Below are positions 15,501-25,028 of a stretch of DNA of 64,000 nucleotides, one piece after another. The stretch comes from Balanoglossus misakiensis (lineage: Eukaryota > Hemichordata), in assembly GCA_040954595.2 (NCBI GenBank), contig CM082597.2:5394001-5458000 (forward strand), in the 5' to 3' direction. The position numbers and the translations under genes are program-made. Position 1 is the first letter of the stretch, and every line of letters begins with the position of its first letter. The notes below the pieces were generated by a model, which saw only the letters and a list, made by a program, of their open reading frames with translations, made no database searches and was not told the DNA's origin.

Positions 15501-18500
15501 TCGGTGGTTGTGGGCAGGTTGCTGGTGGAATCAGTTGTCATCTCGGTGGTGGTAGGCGGGATTGTCGTAGATTCTTCTGTTGATAGAGATACAAGAGTAC
15601 TCTCTCTGTCTGAATGATCACTGCCAGTTGTAATACTCACCAGGTGCGACGTGCTATCGTGCAAATCAGTGCTTGTGGAAGTGTGCTTCTGCAAAACCAG
15701 TGATGGCATTGTTGTGGTTGGTTTTTCTTTAGATGCTGAAAGTGCGTCACGAGGTGAGGTGATTTTAGAGTCAAAACTCGGTGCAGTGGAAGAAATTATA
15801 GAAGATGTTGCCTTCGCTCTATGATAGGGCGGCAAGGCTACTCTGCCCGTCACCTTTGATGTTGTGTTAGCATCCGAATAATCCATCCTGAGGCTAGTAG
15901 TGGCGACAGTAGTTTCTTGTGTGGTGACTTTGGGCGTGGTAATTTTTTCTGTAGTTGCAACTGTCGTCAACTTTTGGGTAGTTTCTTCAGGCGTGGTAAA
16001 TTTGTCTGCAGTTGCAACTGTCGTCAACTTGTGTGTCGTTTCTTCGGGCGTGGTAAATTTGTTTGTAGTTGCAACTGTCGTCAACTTCTGTGTAGTTTCT
16101 TCAGGCGTGGTAAGTTTGTCTGTAGTTGCGACTGTCGTCAACCTTTGTGTAGTTTCTTCAGGCGTGGTAAATTTGTCTGTTGTTGCGACTGTCGTCAACT
16201 TCTGTGTAGTTTCTTCAGGCGTGGTAAATTTGTCTGTAGTTGCAACTGTCGTCAACTTCTGTGTAGTTTCTTCAGGCGTGGTAAATTTGTCTGTAGTTGC
16301 AACTGTCGTCAACTTCTGTGTTGTTTCTTCGGGCGTAGTAAATTTGCTTGTAGTTGCAACTGTCGTCAACTTCTGTGTAGTTTCTTCAGGCGTGGTAAAT
16401 TTGTCTGTAGTTGCAACTGTCGTCAACTTCTGTGTAGTTTCTTCAGGCGTGGTAAATTTGTCTGTAGTTGCAACTGTCGTCAACTTCTGTGTTGTTTCTT
16501 CGGGCGTAGTAAATTTGCTTGTAGTTGCAACTGTCGTCACCTTCTGTGTAGTTTCTTCAGGCGTGGTAAATTTGTCGGTAGTTGCAACTGTCGTCAACTT
16601 CTGTGTAGTTTCTTCTGGCGTGGTAAATTTTTCTGTAGTTGCGACTGTCGTCAACTTTTGTGTCGTTACTTCAGGCGTGGTAGATTTGTCTGTAGTTGCA
16701 ACTGTCGTCAACTTCTGTGTAGTTTCTTCAGGCGGGGTAAATTTGTCCATAGTTGCAACTGTCGTCAACTTCTGTGTAGTTTCTTTACGCGTGGTAAATT
16801 TGTCTGTAGTTGCAACTGTCGTCAACATCTGTGTAGTTTCTTCGGGGGTGGTAAATTTGTCTGTAGTTGCGACTGTCGTCAACTTCTGTGTCGTTTCTTC
16901 AGGCGTGGTAAATTTGTTTGTAGTTGCTTCGGGCGTGGTAAATTTGTTTGTAGTTGCAACTGTCGTCAACTTCTGTGTAGTTTCTTCAGGCGTGGTAAAT
17001 TTGTCTGTAGTTGCAACTGTCGTCAACTTCTGTGTAGTTTCTTCTGGCGTGGTAAATTTGTCTGTAGTTGCGACTGTCGTCAACTTTTGTGTAGTTTCTT
17101 CAGGCGTGGTAAATTTGTTTGTAGTTGCAACGGTCGTCAACTTTTGTGTCGTTACTTCAGGCGTGGTAAATTTGTCTGTAGTTGCAACTGTCGTCAACTT
17201 CTGTGTAGTTTCTTCAGGCGTGGTAAATTTGTTTGTAGTTGCTTCGGGCGTGGTAAATTTGTTTGTAGTTGCAACTGTCGTCAACTTTTGTGTAGTTTCT
17301 TCAGGCGTGGTAAATTTGTTTGTAGTTGCAACAGTTGTATCATGTGTGCTGAAAATTGACGTACTAAATTTACTGCTTCTTGACGTTACGCGAGTCTGCG
17401 CAGTCTTTCGCCCCATACCTTCAGCACCAAGTTTCTTTGCCACAACATAGTACAGAGTCGAGTGTCTGGGAGATGTGAGGTCAGGCAAGGGGTCAGAGGT
17501 GAATCTTAAACTGCTGTGCACAGGATTTGATGACGTGAAGGGTGAGGTGCTGGACACTGGTGTGGTGATAAGTTCACGGGTGGTGGGGACGGGCGTTTCG
17601 GTTGATTGCAAGGAGGTGGGTGAAAGTGTGACTGAAATAGGAAAACAGAATTGTGATATTGCATCATTCCCCGTTATTCCCCCCCCCCCCAAAAAAATAC
17701 ATTTATCAGTCACTAATCATCGTGAAATGTTGTCATATCCCAAGAACATTTTAAGTGCTTGAAAAAGTACGGCCTAATATTGTTTCAACCGTTGAATGTA
17801 CAAAAAAAAAGAAAAACCTATCATTAATTAATTTAGCCAAAAAATTTTGTGATAATCGTTAGCGTTTTAATTAATTTTAAAAAGAAACGTTAACATTCTT
17901 GGGATATCTTCACGTTCAATGTAAAATCTAAGGTTAATTAAAACCATTTTTAATATTGAGGAATATTGGTTATTGTTTTTTTAAATTTTATGAAACCTTC
18001 GAAAATGGCTACTCCTCACACAATGACCCGGAAGTGAAACCACATGAACAAAGGTTAGGACATGTATTTCACTTCCGGGTTCAACAAAGTAGAACACTAC
18101 CTCTATCAAGTTCGCAAATGTAGCCATACAGTTGTCTGCAGGTTGAGTCCCTCCATAATCCGTTGGCAGTTGGTTTACTAGGATTGCCAAATAAGACAAC
18201 ACAGTATTCGTTGACTGCACAAGATGGAGTTAGTGATGACATGCAGAATCGTGCAAAGAAAAAAAGATAGAAACATTCAAAGTGTTAGTGGTGCAATCTT
18301 AGTAGTCCAATGAGTAATTTCAAGCAATTGGGACGTCCATAAGAGAGATTTCCATTCAATGTAAAATTTCTTCATTAAAGGTCCCCGATCTGTAATTTAT
18401 TTGGCTATTGTTTCAGTAATTTTGTTCCGTGTATCAACCGTGATTTCTTGTTCTAATCAGCTCTCTGGGGCAGGGTTGAATGCGTTGGATCAAGGTTCCC

Positions 18501-20158
18501 ACCGTGGCTAATGTATGAACAACTGACATTGTTGTTGTTGTTGTTGTTGTTGTTTGGAATTTACTTTAAGTTCGAACCTGTATGTGTTTGTCAACAATAA
18601 CAGTGATTGGTACACATACACGTAAACTTTTGACAAGCAGAAAGGTGAGCATGTTGTATAGGGAGGAAAACAAGAAAATGTTTTGATAAACAAAACAAAA
18701 TAATACTCAAAAATTGCTAGAGTTACAACAAGTGCACGGCTCTCTATGTTTAAGCATGGTGTAAGTTTCATAGACACTTTTGTTTTCAGTATACATGCTC
18801 ATATCATGGGAGTTACTACAGAAATGTACTATGAATATCCCAATTGCTCGTAACTACATTGGAGTATTGTTAACATGAGTGCGTCGTGCCTTTACTTGTT
18901 ATGACTTTTCTCGACTATCGATTTCATTCCAGAGGAGGCGAAACCGCGTGGTTAGTGTCCAGAAAAATCATAACAACTTCATTATCGTGGATTAATTCAT
19001 CAAGGTACCCAGAACGTCTTGTCCGCTATTTTACTCTACCTATTTCTCGAGGGTACTGACAGATATAACCCTCCCGGAAGGCACATAACAGGTCTCTCCA
19101 TATACCCCTCGCCCTCGGTTTCTTTGAGCCTCCGTACACGTCAACGCAGAACTCAAAATCTGGGGGAGTTGTATTGCAGTGTTATTGACGGAAAAATGCA
19201 ATAATGGTGTAATGATAACATAATATAACATATAGCTGCCCATCTTTTCAACAGACAGGTCTGTGTTGCACCGGGAACAATTGTGATTGACAGACTAATC
19301 GACATAACCTTCAAAATATATATAGGCCTGTATTTTTTTTTAAATGTGGACATAATTGGTCGCATGTCTGTTCGTTCCATGGGCGATTTCGTAAAGAATA
19401 CCTAATGTTTTACAACAGCAAAGAAGCAGCCTCCATTCCCAAAGAATTTTCCTAAACGGAAATAACATTCGCCGAACCGGATAAGCGCATCGCTGCTTTC
19501 TTTATAGCAAAATGGCCCTGTCATTTCTTTGCATTCAATTATTCATACCATATCCGTAAAAATGTCATCAGCACGTCTGCTAGCTGGAGAAACGAGATGT
19601 GGACACCTGTTTTGTCAGTCATGCCGACGCCTTATTTCCGTTTGTGGTGACTGAGTATTGCAATCGATCATAAATAAATTAAACCTCAAAACATTCCTTG
19701 GGATATAGTTTTCATTATGTCTTACCAAGGATTTTGGAAAGCGTTTCAAACAAGGATGGCAGTTTCTATTTTTTTTATAACATGTTCTTGGCATAGCGTC
19801 AATCAGGTATTCCAAAGAACGATATCATTGCATTGATTTGTCTGATAATTTGGCACGTGTGAAAATTCCTTAGACTTAAGTACAGTACATGACATGTTTA
19901 TACACTTTGCTACCCACCATGAAAGTTGTCCGGTTGGCCCGCTTCCCAATTGAACTGTTGAACTTCCTGATTGTTAACCCAGTAATAGACGAGATAGTCA
20001 AAGTTGTCAGCCGCGGCGTACACGCCAATCCACAAGTAGGTATCGTCCCGCAGCTGACTGTTGATGAACCTGTATAATACATTTGGTGTATTAACTTCTT
20101 CTATCTTCTGCCACAATCTATTATATATTTGAAGTTATAATATATGTCTATATAGTGA

Positions 20159-20189
<31 letters not shown>

Positions 20190-20773
20190 TGTATGTATGT
20201 ATGTATGTATGTATGTATGTACGAAGTATGCGGTTCGAATGGTCAATACAAGAGTAGAGCGGAGTATAAAGAAGGGTAGTGGGAGAAACGGAAGGCGGTA
20301 AAATCTCTACAGCGCTGTTTCGTGAGTCACTAGACTCACTCATCATCAGACCAAACTGGCGAAAATGCAAGGGGGAAGGCGTGTTTTTAGGCAGGTACAC
20401 AGGTGGTGGAATGTAAGTTGGGGTGGGCCGTTTTGCATAACAATGTGTATAGCTGGTCTGTGGGGAGTTTCTAGATTTAATTGTTGCGTAACAATGCTTT
20501 GTGTCTGTGTCGACAAGAGGACACAAGTTCGTTTCTTTTATTGAGTGTGGAAATTTCTGGGTTTCGAATATACTCACTCTCGTTCTTCGGTGCTTTCGTA
20601 TACGACTAAATCTGCTCCCGGCGTCGATTGACAACTTGAGCGGGCGTCCTGCCATGTTAGGGCATCGTCGAAGTTGAAGAGATAACACTTGTCATTGTAT
20701 TCGATCCAGCCGTCTCGACAGGGCACCAGGGTGGACGCTGGTTCCGAAGTTGCCGAAACTGTGCTTACAATGA
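306..20773 (-). CDS. PKD1L: Polycystin-1-like protein (CTLD-mucin-REJ-GPS-PLAT-polycystin), 28 exons, both ends incomplete
   Basis: A large membrane protein of the polycystin-1 family, whose members act as adhesion-type receptors and partner TRPP channels. Exons in transcript order: 20773-20578, 20069-19918, 18214-18101, 17631-15205, 14748-14566, 14141-13121, 12259-12069, 11569-11387, 11158-10887, 10572-10420, 10039-10004, 9676-9545, 9020-8930, 8752-8604, 8200-7931, 7760-7539, 7306-6985, 6715-6609, 6417-6187, 5828-5649, 5533-5373, 5117-4807, 4625-3904, 3657-3531, 3267-3026, 2037-1860, 1224-855, 528-306. Each junction has AG/GT ends and matching phase, and the sum is 2988 intact codons, so I read it as a working gene. 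The lectin plus REJ plus PLAT order is closest to PKD1L2/PKD1L3-type proteins; exact orthology is not settled. The signal-peptide exon was not found and the last channel helices lie beyond position 1. Splice sites were chosen by eye. Confidence 0.9.
3026..4625 (-). CDS. Middle membrane helices and cytoplasmic loop, exons 23-25
   Basis: Exons 4625-3904, 3657-3531 and 3267-3026. They encode a membrane helix (LYVSVVSSLVVFPPSLLLVQLF), a Ser/Arg/Asp-rich cytoplasmic loop of about 140 residues with runs of possible phosphorylation sites (YFTDEDSDYGSTADFDFDR), then a cluster of helices (YGFVYVAWLLVFLSSFTSAF, WLIAFFLSFFESLLLVQPAK, VILLALFVALIW) and, in exon 25, FVYGFYLTILLLIAYGARD. The layout matches the family's eleven-helix plan. 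An (AAAT)n tract starts right at the acceptor of exon 25. Confidence 0.88.
3272..3336. repeat. (AAAT)n microsatellite
   Basis: About 16 copies of a tetranucleotide (aaat). It begins only four bases from the acceptor of polycystin exon 25, where it sits in the minus-strand intron as ATTT repeats and serves as the pyrimidine-rich tract. Confidence 0.95.
4807..5828 (-). CDS. PLAT/LH2 domain and following helix, exons 20-22
   Basis: Exons 5828-5649, 5533-5373 and 5117-4807 give a typical polycystin PLAT domain, a cytoplasmic beta sandwich that binds lipids and partner proteins in this family. Landmarks: WGVLPLADNDPDHRYYYQI, VHTGTKIGSGT, FEKGSISKFIIA, the signature LRSLRIWHDNSG, SWFLSRVEVVDIQTED and YTFLCDKWLAVEKGDG. 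Exon 22 continues through HIWFSVVSRPNRSNFSRVQR to the second membrane helix (LSCCLSLLYLTMIASCIYF). The signature motifs are all intact. Confidence 0.93.
6187..7760 (-). CDS. GAIN/GPS module and first membrane helix, exons 16-19
   Basis: Exons 7760-7539, 7306-6985, 6715-6609 and 6417-6187. The beta part starts at KNPFTYDTSTK and runs through ITVRPPEYDNG and WNYTVFVPASM. The GPS motif spans two exons: CKYWDEKTDTWNKDGC, then VCGCNHLTSFA. All four cysteines, both tryptophans and the HL/T cleavage site are present, so self-cleavage between Leu and Thr is expected from what is known of the family. Directly after it comes the first membrane helix (VFTVIFVIFGIYLIGVVLC) and the basic stop-transfer RRADKKD. 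The donor of exon 16 (gttagt) is weaker than the rest. Confidence 0.9.
6437..6520. repeat. (ATC)n microsatellite
   Basis: About 27 trinucleotide units of atc/cat, interrupted once near 6480, in the intron just upstream of the GPS exon 19. Confidence 0.95.
7931..10039 (-). CDS. Helical linker before the GAIN fold, exons 11-15
   Basis: Five small exons (10039-10004, 9676-9545, 9020-8930, 8752-8604, 8200-7931). The first is only 36 bp (EDNGEAQEARSQ). The sequence is rich in Ala, Ser, Thr, Glu and Lys (for example VRTAMINGLEKMSSEVTTAD and SKFVAESIVGAVKSTAEALL), the type of helical subdomain that comes just before the beta part of the GAIN fold in polycystins and adhesion receptors. The last exon has a low-complexity stretch, GGGGESAADDDDEGDG. 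Domain assignment here rests on position more than on strong motifs. Confidence 0.75.
10420..12259 (-). CDS. REJ (receptor for egg jelly) region, exons 7-10
   Basis: Four exons (12259-12069, 11569-11387, 11158-10887, 10572-10420) encode the REJ region found in polycystin-1 proteins and sea urchin sperm receptors. Landmarks: CIVNCGQGENHVKVNPSD with the paired CTDC cysteines and YTWSLHNYN; a beta-strand pattern GLQYYLKVVVVYTS; then NCSGWLDEGD followed by LTYSFYTA, and GNLTVIARISDKYGDYIE. Several N-X-S/T sites (NYT, NNT, NLT) point to an extracellular, glycosylated segment. The last exon (VLAPANLAARAVDLTTG onward) is helical in character and leads into the stalk before the GAIN fold. A (AGTAC)n array lies in the intron between exons 7 and 8. 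Confidence 0.82.
11758..11944. repeat. (AGTAC)n pentanucleotide array
   Basis: 36 perfect copies of agtac (11761-11940) plus partial ends, with no mismatch. It is in the polycystin intron between exons 7 and 8. Every unit contains the palindrome gtac. The array is open in all reading frames, which produces false reading frames on both strands. Confidence 0.97.
12396..12540. repeat. Mixed trinucleotide tract (ATG/GTG/ACG)
   Basis: An imperfect run of gatgat, ggtggt and gacgac triplets in the intron upstream of polycystin exon 7. Its triplet form produces His- and Ser-rich false frames. Confidence 0.85.
13121..14141 (-). CDS. Mucin-like exon 6, degenerate TTVEQ/TTE repeats
   Basis: A 1021-bp exon encoding about 340 residues, Thr/Ser/Pro-rich throughout, with short irregular repeats such as EPTTVEPTTVEQTTVEQTT. 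It begins EEIEGNLTSG and ends in phase 2 (last codons PSTVNV, with the Thr codon split by the intron), joining the first REJ exon at CIVNCG. The repeats are older and less regular than those of exon 4. With exons 4 and 5 the stalk is about 1210 residues, roughly 40 percent of the visible protein. Confidence 0.85.
14566..14748 (-). CDS. Mucin-like exon 5
   Basis: A short 183-bp exon of Thr/Ser/Pro-rich sequence (about 61 residues) that ends in the same TTG(E) sequence at the donor as exon 4. Its acceptor context (tttgacag then aggag) is copied in exon 6. Both flanking introns are phase 1. The exon and its introns look like one unit of a local duplication that built the mucin stalk. Confidence 0.8.
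15205..17631 (-). CDS. Mucin-like Thr-rich exon 4 with 57-bp tandem repeats
   Basis: A 2427-bp exon that encodes about 809 residues, mostly Thr, Ser and Pro. From about 17340 to 15905 it is 24 copies of a 19-residue unit of the form LTTVATTDKFTTPEETTQK, two of them carrying an extra 10-residue ATTNKFTTPE segment. Near its 3' end a second repeat of 40 residues (120 bp, 15300-15555) runs in two copies. Every second or third residue is a possible O-glycosylation site, so this is expected to be a stiff, sugar-coated stalk that lifts the lectin domain off the membrane. Both flanking introns are phase 1. The repeat is a multiple of three, so copy-number change keeps the frame. Function is inferred from composition only. 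Confidence 0.85.
15905..17340 (-). repeat. 57-bp coding minisatellite, about 24 copies
   Basis: Tandem repeat inside mucin exon 4. Units are 57 bp (19 codons); two units are 87 bp because they hold an extra 30-bp copy of the NKFTTPE part. Neighbouring units differ by a few substitutions (D/N/E/S at one site; E/V at another), and blocks of variants recur, which suggests spread by unequal exchange. The other strand is also open for over 500 codons because of this repeat. Confidence 0.95.
17683..17697. repeat. Homopolymer C-run next to A-run
   Basis: About ten C followed by seven A in the intron just upstream of mucin exon 4. Only notable as a possible assembly or sequencing weak point. Confidence 0.7.
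18026..18080. repeat. 14-bp perfect inverted repeat
   Basis: The arms acccggaagtgaaa (18026-18039) and tttcacttccgggt (18067-18080) can pair with a 27-base loop. It lies 20 bp past the donor of polycystin exon 3. Each arm holds an ETS-like ccggaagt core, but no function is shown. Confidence 0.6.
18101..20773 (-). CDS. C-type lectin-like domain, exons 1-3 of the polycystin gene
   Basis: Three exons (20773-20578, 20069-19918, 18214-18101) make one C-type lectin fold. Visible landmarks are CRDGWIEYNDKCY at the start, the WQDARSSC helix, STEEREFINSQL across the first junction, YLWIGV, NWEAGQPDNF, and the closing NEYCVVLFG then WRDSTCRQLYGYICE. The expected cysteines are present. The usual long-loop calcium motifs (EPN/QPD and WND) are partly kept: QPD is there, but the second is WRD, so sugar binding is uncertain. 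The last exon ends in phase 1 and joins the first mucin exon directly. Exon 1 opens in phase 1 with a hydrophobic stretch, so a short upstream exon with the start codon is missing from the model. The acceptor of exon 3 (just before 18214) is the least certain splice site. Confidence 0.85.
18526..18555. repeat. (GTT)n microsatellite
   Basis: About ten copies of the gtt triplet in the intron between polycystin exons 2 and 3. Confidence 0.9.
20160..20222. repeat. (ATGT)n microsatellite
   Basis: About 15 copies of atgt in the intron between polycystin exons 1 and 2. It borders the segment that carries a hammerhead-like motif (20307-20349). Confidence 0.95.
20307..20349 (-). other. Hammerhead-ribozyme-like motif, possible Penelope-type remnant
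   Basis: On the minus strand the order is CTGATGA, then TGA, a 7-bp hairpin (GTGAGTC, loop TAGT, GACTCAC), then GAAA, and a short CAGC/GCTG pair before GTAG. CUGAUGA plus hairpin plus GAAA is the hammerhead core, and short third stems are known in Penelope-like retroelements. Against it: three unpaired bases follow CTGATGA and no convincing stem I is seen on the outer flanks. It could be a decayed copy or a chance likeness. Confidence 0.25.
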
Positions 20774-23350
20774 CTACAACGAAAGAAAGTACACAAAGTC
20801 TTAGTTAGGAGCAACAATCAACAGTTCAATTAAATAGTTGTCAGTTTCTGTCTTTATTTTTAAAAGGATAGGTAGGAAAGTCAGTCCAACTACAACTATC
20901 GAAGTTTTCAGCGGAAGGCGGGAGCACATCGGACGTAGAACAGAGTGTAAAATATAAAATATGCTCGACCGTAGTTCCTGTCTTCTGAATGATCTTTATT
21001 TTTAACCTAGCACGGAGCTCTAAATTTCTATATATCTGATAAAAATTCAGGATGACCAAATTTAATATCACCGTTCTCATGTTAAATTTCAGTGTATATC
21101 ACTTTACATTAGAATTCTTGTCTCTCTCTGACTCTATCTCTACATGCATAAATTGCATGCATGTCTGCCTGTCTGTTTGTATGTCTGTCTGTCTCTGTAC
21201 AACTGTCTGTCTGTCCCCCGTCTCGCCCACTCGCCTCTTCCTCTCTCTCCCGCCCTCTCGTTAAGCAGACTTTACTAGGCGGTGGACCTCTATGTAACTA
21301 TTAAAAGTCAATAGTTATCTGTGTCCCAAATACCATGGATAGGTTCACTTGTACTAGTTTAGAGGCCGAATATTTACAGATGCTACTGTCACAATATGTC
21401 TTCAGACAGTAATGATTAATTGCAAACAATGCATAAAAAGTGCATGGGACTCTTAAACGTAGCCCACGCAAAATGCAACACGACCCGTCAGCGTTTATAC
21501 AGTGGACTGTTTAATTTTTTTGTCGCAGTCAGGATTCGTGCATGTTATTTTATCACCTACATATCACGCAGCATCTTTTTTATGCTAAAAATGCTTTACC
21601 AGTGCTTGTCATTTCAAGGGATCTAAACTGACGTCAAAGCTTGTCGACTATCGCCAACGTTTATACATTTGTATAAGCATAAGTGAGGGCTAACCAAAGA
21701 CCGGTGTGTTTTCTATGGCCGGTCAGTGCCATTTTGGTTCTTATGATTTGGATTTATGTTTTGCATTTGGCTACAGTCAAAACAAAACGTAACATACCGC
21801 ATTCAGACAATTCTGAACTTACAGAAACTCTTCAACACGCATTGCCTAAGAGTTGTAGATTTGCGGATACTTTGTACGGCTACATTGTGACAAATGAAAG
21901 CCAGCAGTTTCAACAGATGGGGACCGTGACATTTTCGAAATAGCAGCGTCCCGACTCCGTATCGGTCTTTCAACAGAGTGGTACTGTGAATCATCGGAGC
22001 GTGTCGTAAATAATCCCGTCATTTACTGCCTGGCGTTGAAGCGGCGTTACACTGAAAGATTTGTCTTTTGCAGATGTAGTCATATCTGTGGTCAGGCCAG
22101 TCTTAGCCAATATATGGAGTGGGTAGTAACAAGTCGTATAATCTGTAAACCACCACGTAATGGTATGGATAAAGTGATTCACAGAATTTTGTCTCATATG
22201 ACAATGGTGTGAAATAATGGCATTGTTCATTCAAATCAATTCTTCTAGTTGTGTGTCCGAGTTGAGTACACTTCGTGACCATGTTGGGATTAACGTTTAC
22301 ATTGGTATACAATATTTAAAAATCAAAGTTCAGTACAATACAAATAAACAGACCAAGACAGATAGTTTGAAATAAATGCTGTTAAACGGGACAGGAAATA
22401 AAATTTATTATAAAATGCATTTGCAAGGGTGTCTCTCATGTCAGGGTTACGACCTTGGGTGCAACTTCGCCAGTAGACATATTTTACGACGTTAACACCT
22501 TATATCTTTACCAGCTTGTTCGCATGCTCAGCAGTTTCTGTACCACATAATGTACAGAACGAAACACGTCCACAGTAGTAGTTTACACCACTGAATGTAT
22601 TTATGAACTAGGCTTCCCAATATGAGCCACTTCAAACAGCCGATGAACTATAGGCTGCCACAGTGCTATAGGTGATGACGTCGTGGTGGTTTTACTCGGC
22701 ATTGCCCGACGGTGCTTTCACATGTGATTGATGGTCAGTGACGCTCCTGATGCAACCGAGCTGTGCTTGTAATTACTGCAATATTGCATGAGTTACTGTT
22801 CGCATTTGTCACCCTCAAATTCACCGGCCATCTTGTCGGGAGTGAACTTTGACCCCGCGGCACCTGTTTGTGGTGATCGTTCCGGATCCGCGGCAGCATG
22901 CAGCATTCGCCGAATACCGCGTCAATACAACCCAATTACACTCCTCATTCCAGTGTTTTGGGCGGGTTCGTGTATTACATTTGGGTCAGTTTCCGGGCCA
23001 CTGTACTTTAACAACTGTTTGTTAGCCGACTTATTCGGGCGGCAACAGTCCAACTGAGCAGGAAAGAAGGTTACGATTTCGAAGTTTCTAGGTTGCTTTT
23101 GAAAGTAGCAGATCGCGTCTAGAAGGCAATTAGATGTACAAATGAGTGTAGCTATCGGTAACTTGCGTCCTTTCAATGCCGCTGATGATAAATATTGGAA
23201 AGAGGAAATGTAAATTCCATACTGTTTCAGTTAGAAATAAGAAAATGTTTGCACTTTACGGCAAAACTTTTGACCGTCGTGAAAATTCTCTCACCCAAGC
23301 CACACGTTTACCGGATAAAACTATTGCAAATTCCGACAAAATAATCGTCT
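20774..23350. other. Stretch upstream of the polycystin gene without a supported gene
   Basis: The missing first exon and promoter of the polycystin gene should lie here or beyond, but I found no short minus-strand exon with a start codon and signal peptide that I could defend. There is a pyrimidine-rich ctgtctgt tract near 21120-21260. A plus-strand frame at 21683-21943 encodes a membrane-anchor-like segment but lacks an ATG and gene context. Confidence 0.5.
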
Positions 23351-23421
23351 TGCATCGGCCGGGAATCGAACCCGGGCCTCCCGCGTGGCAGGCGAGAATT
23401 CTACCACTGAACCACCGATGC
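23351..23421 (-). tRNA. tRNA-Gly(GCC)
   Basis: 71 nt. Acceptor stem GCATCGG/CCGATGC, A box GGTTCAGTGGTAGAA, anticodon GCC in the loop CTGCCAC, B box GGTTCGATTCC, discriminator A. It is nearly the same as the vertebrate Gly(GCC) gene. It is the only tRNA here on the minus strand and stands outside the Pro-Gly ladder. Confidence 0.97.
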
Positions 23422-24838
23422 GTTGATAATGAAGAATTGACTCTTGTCATTAACGCCACTCACTTCTATGGAAATTCACACCTGTTGATGTTCCCATCAT
23501 ATAACCGCGATGAACGATGGGTACCTCTATCAATGCAACGTTTCCGAAACAGGTTGCCCCATTGAGGTCATCGTAAGGATAGAACGAATCGCTAAGCTTT
23601 CTATCAAATTGCATATTAAAGTTATGGATCTGAGTTGTGTAGAGTACAAATTAAAAAGTACTAATTATTGTATGGCCAAACTAGACCATTAACTGTGTAC
23701 AGGGTTATAGCTACCGGTCATACGCGTCATATCAATGGCCACCGGTTTGCTGCGTTCGGACGTCAGAAAGGTTGATTGTGGGCTGCTCAACTTTCAATGG
23801 ATGTACTGATTTTCAAGTTGAGGGGTAAGTGCCTGTTTTCTAGAAATAAGAGCGGGTAAAATTGGCACGTATAGAAATAAACAGAAGATATCTTGAAGTG
23901 TATTACAGCGCCAATGCAGTTTCGGGTGATGATAACAAACTGGTCTAACTTGATGTGTATTGATCCAGGATACAGAGTGCCACAGGGTACAAGCGTGCAA
24001 CAAGTGGGCTGAAACCATAGAACCAGCAATGCAGTAAACAGTATTTTATCGAAGTTTATGGCAACTTCGAGAAACCATCAACAAATAGGTTGCCTGCAAT
24101 CATAGACAGTAGAGTCTGTGCTGCAATCTTCATGTGTTTCACCCGGTATGCTGTGGGCCAATGTATACGCATTACGCATTTATAGTGGAGATGCATGTAC
24201 ATGTACATGTACTTGCATAATCACCACTGATAATGAGTCATTATCACATTTTTGCTAATTATCCTATATGCTAATTATTTCACCTGGCATAAATGATTGT
24301 CAATCCACCACAACCATTCACATGGACTTTGTCACGTTACTACGACGAACAAAAAAAAAATTGGTAGCGCATTGTTTATTTGGATTTCGAAACAGTAGCA
24401 AACTTATTACAAACAAAGACAAGGACGACGTGTTTAATTCTGAATAATTAAACTGAATAATTAAACAACAAGAGGTTTTTTCCTACATTACGCAGTGGAT
24501 ATTGTTTAAATATGTCCATCTGCAATGCCTTCGAATCACGTAGCAGTGTAGAGTGGGTATCGTCCCGTCTACGGCTTCCATACTACACAGATGCACAAAG
24601 TGTAACTACTACAATGTGCATCATTTTTCAACCAACACTGACGTCAGTAGTACCTGCATTAACGGTAAATAAAAGCGCTTAAATATGATAATGATATCAT
24701 ACATTGGCAGTTTGCTACTTTATATTATCATTTTCATCAACACTCCTGGCTATTTATTTTGTTGAATCGTCAACAATCCATGTCATGGCAAATATTCTCC
24801 ATTTGCAAGTGTTGTGGTCCCTCGAATCCTTCAACAAA

Positions 24839-24910
24839 GGCTCGTTGGTCTAGGGGTATGATTCCTGCTTTGGGTGCAGGAGGTCCCGGGTTCAAATCCC
24901 GGACGAGCCC
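24839..24910 (+). tRNA. tRNA-Pro(TGG)
   Basis: 72 nt. Acceptor stem GGCTCGT/ACGAGCC, A box TGGTCTAGGGGTATG, anticodon stem CCTGC/GCAGG with anticodon TGG, B box GGTTCAAATCC. A ctttttatttt Pol III stop follows at once. First Pro copy of the ladder. Confidence 0.97.
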
Positions 24911-25028
24911 CTTTTTATTTTGTTGAACATTTGATTTCCATCCCATCTATCTATCTACCTTACTGGCCAACTTCAACATATTGAAGGCTTTGCCAGTGAG
25001 TGCACCCTAGTACAGGAGATCAAAAATG

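Noticed and set aside
15900-17450. Plus-strand open frames of 480-516 codons opposite mucin exon 4
   Set aside because: They exist only because the 57-bp repeat has no stops on the other strand. Their Val/Ser- and Cys-rich translations match no protein, and the minus frame fits the gene model with correct splice phases.
20101-20688. A 195-residue minus-strand frame
   Set aside because: It crosses the ATGT microsatellite and intron and is in the wrong frame for lectin exon 1, which is read in another frame of the same stretch.
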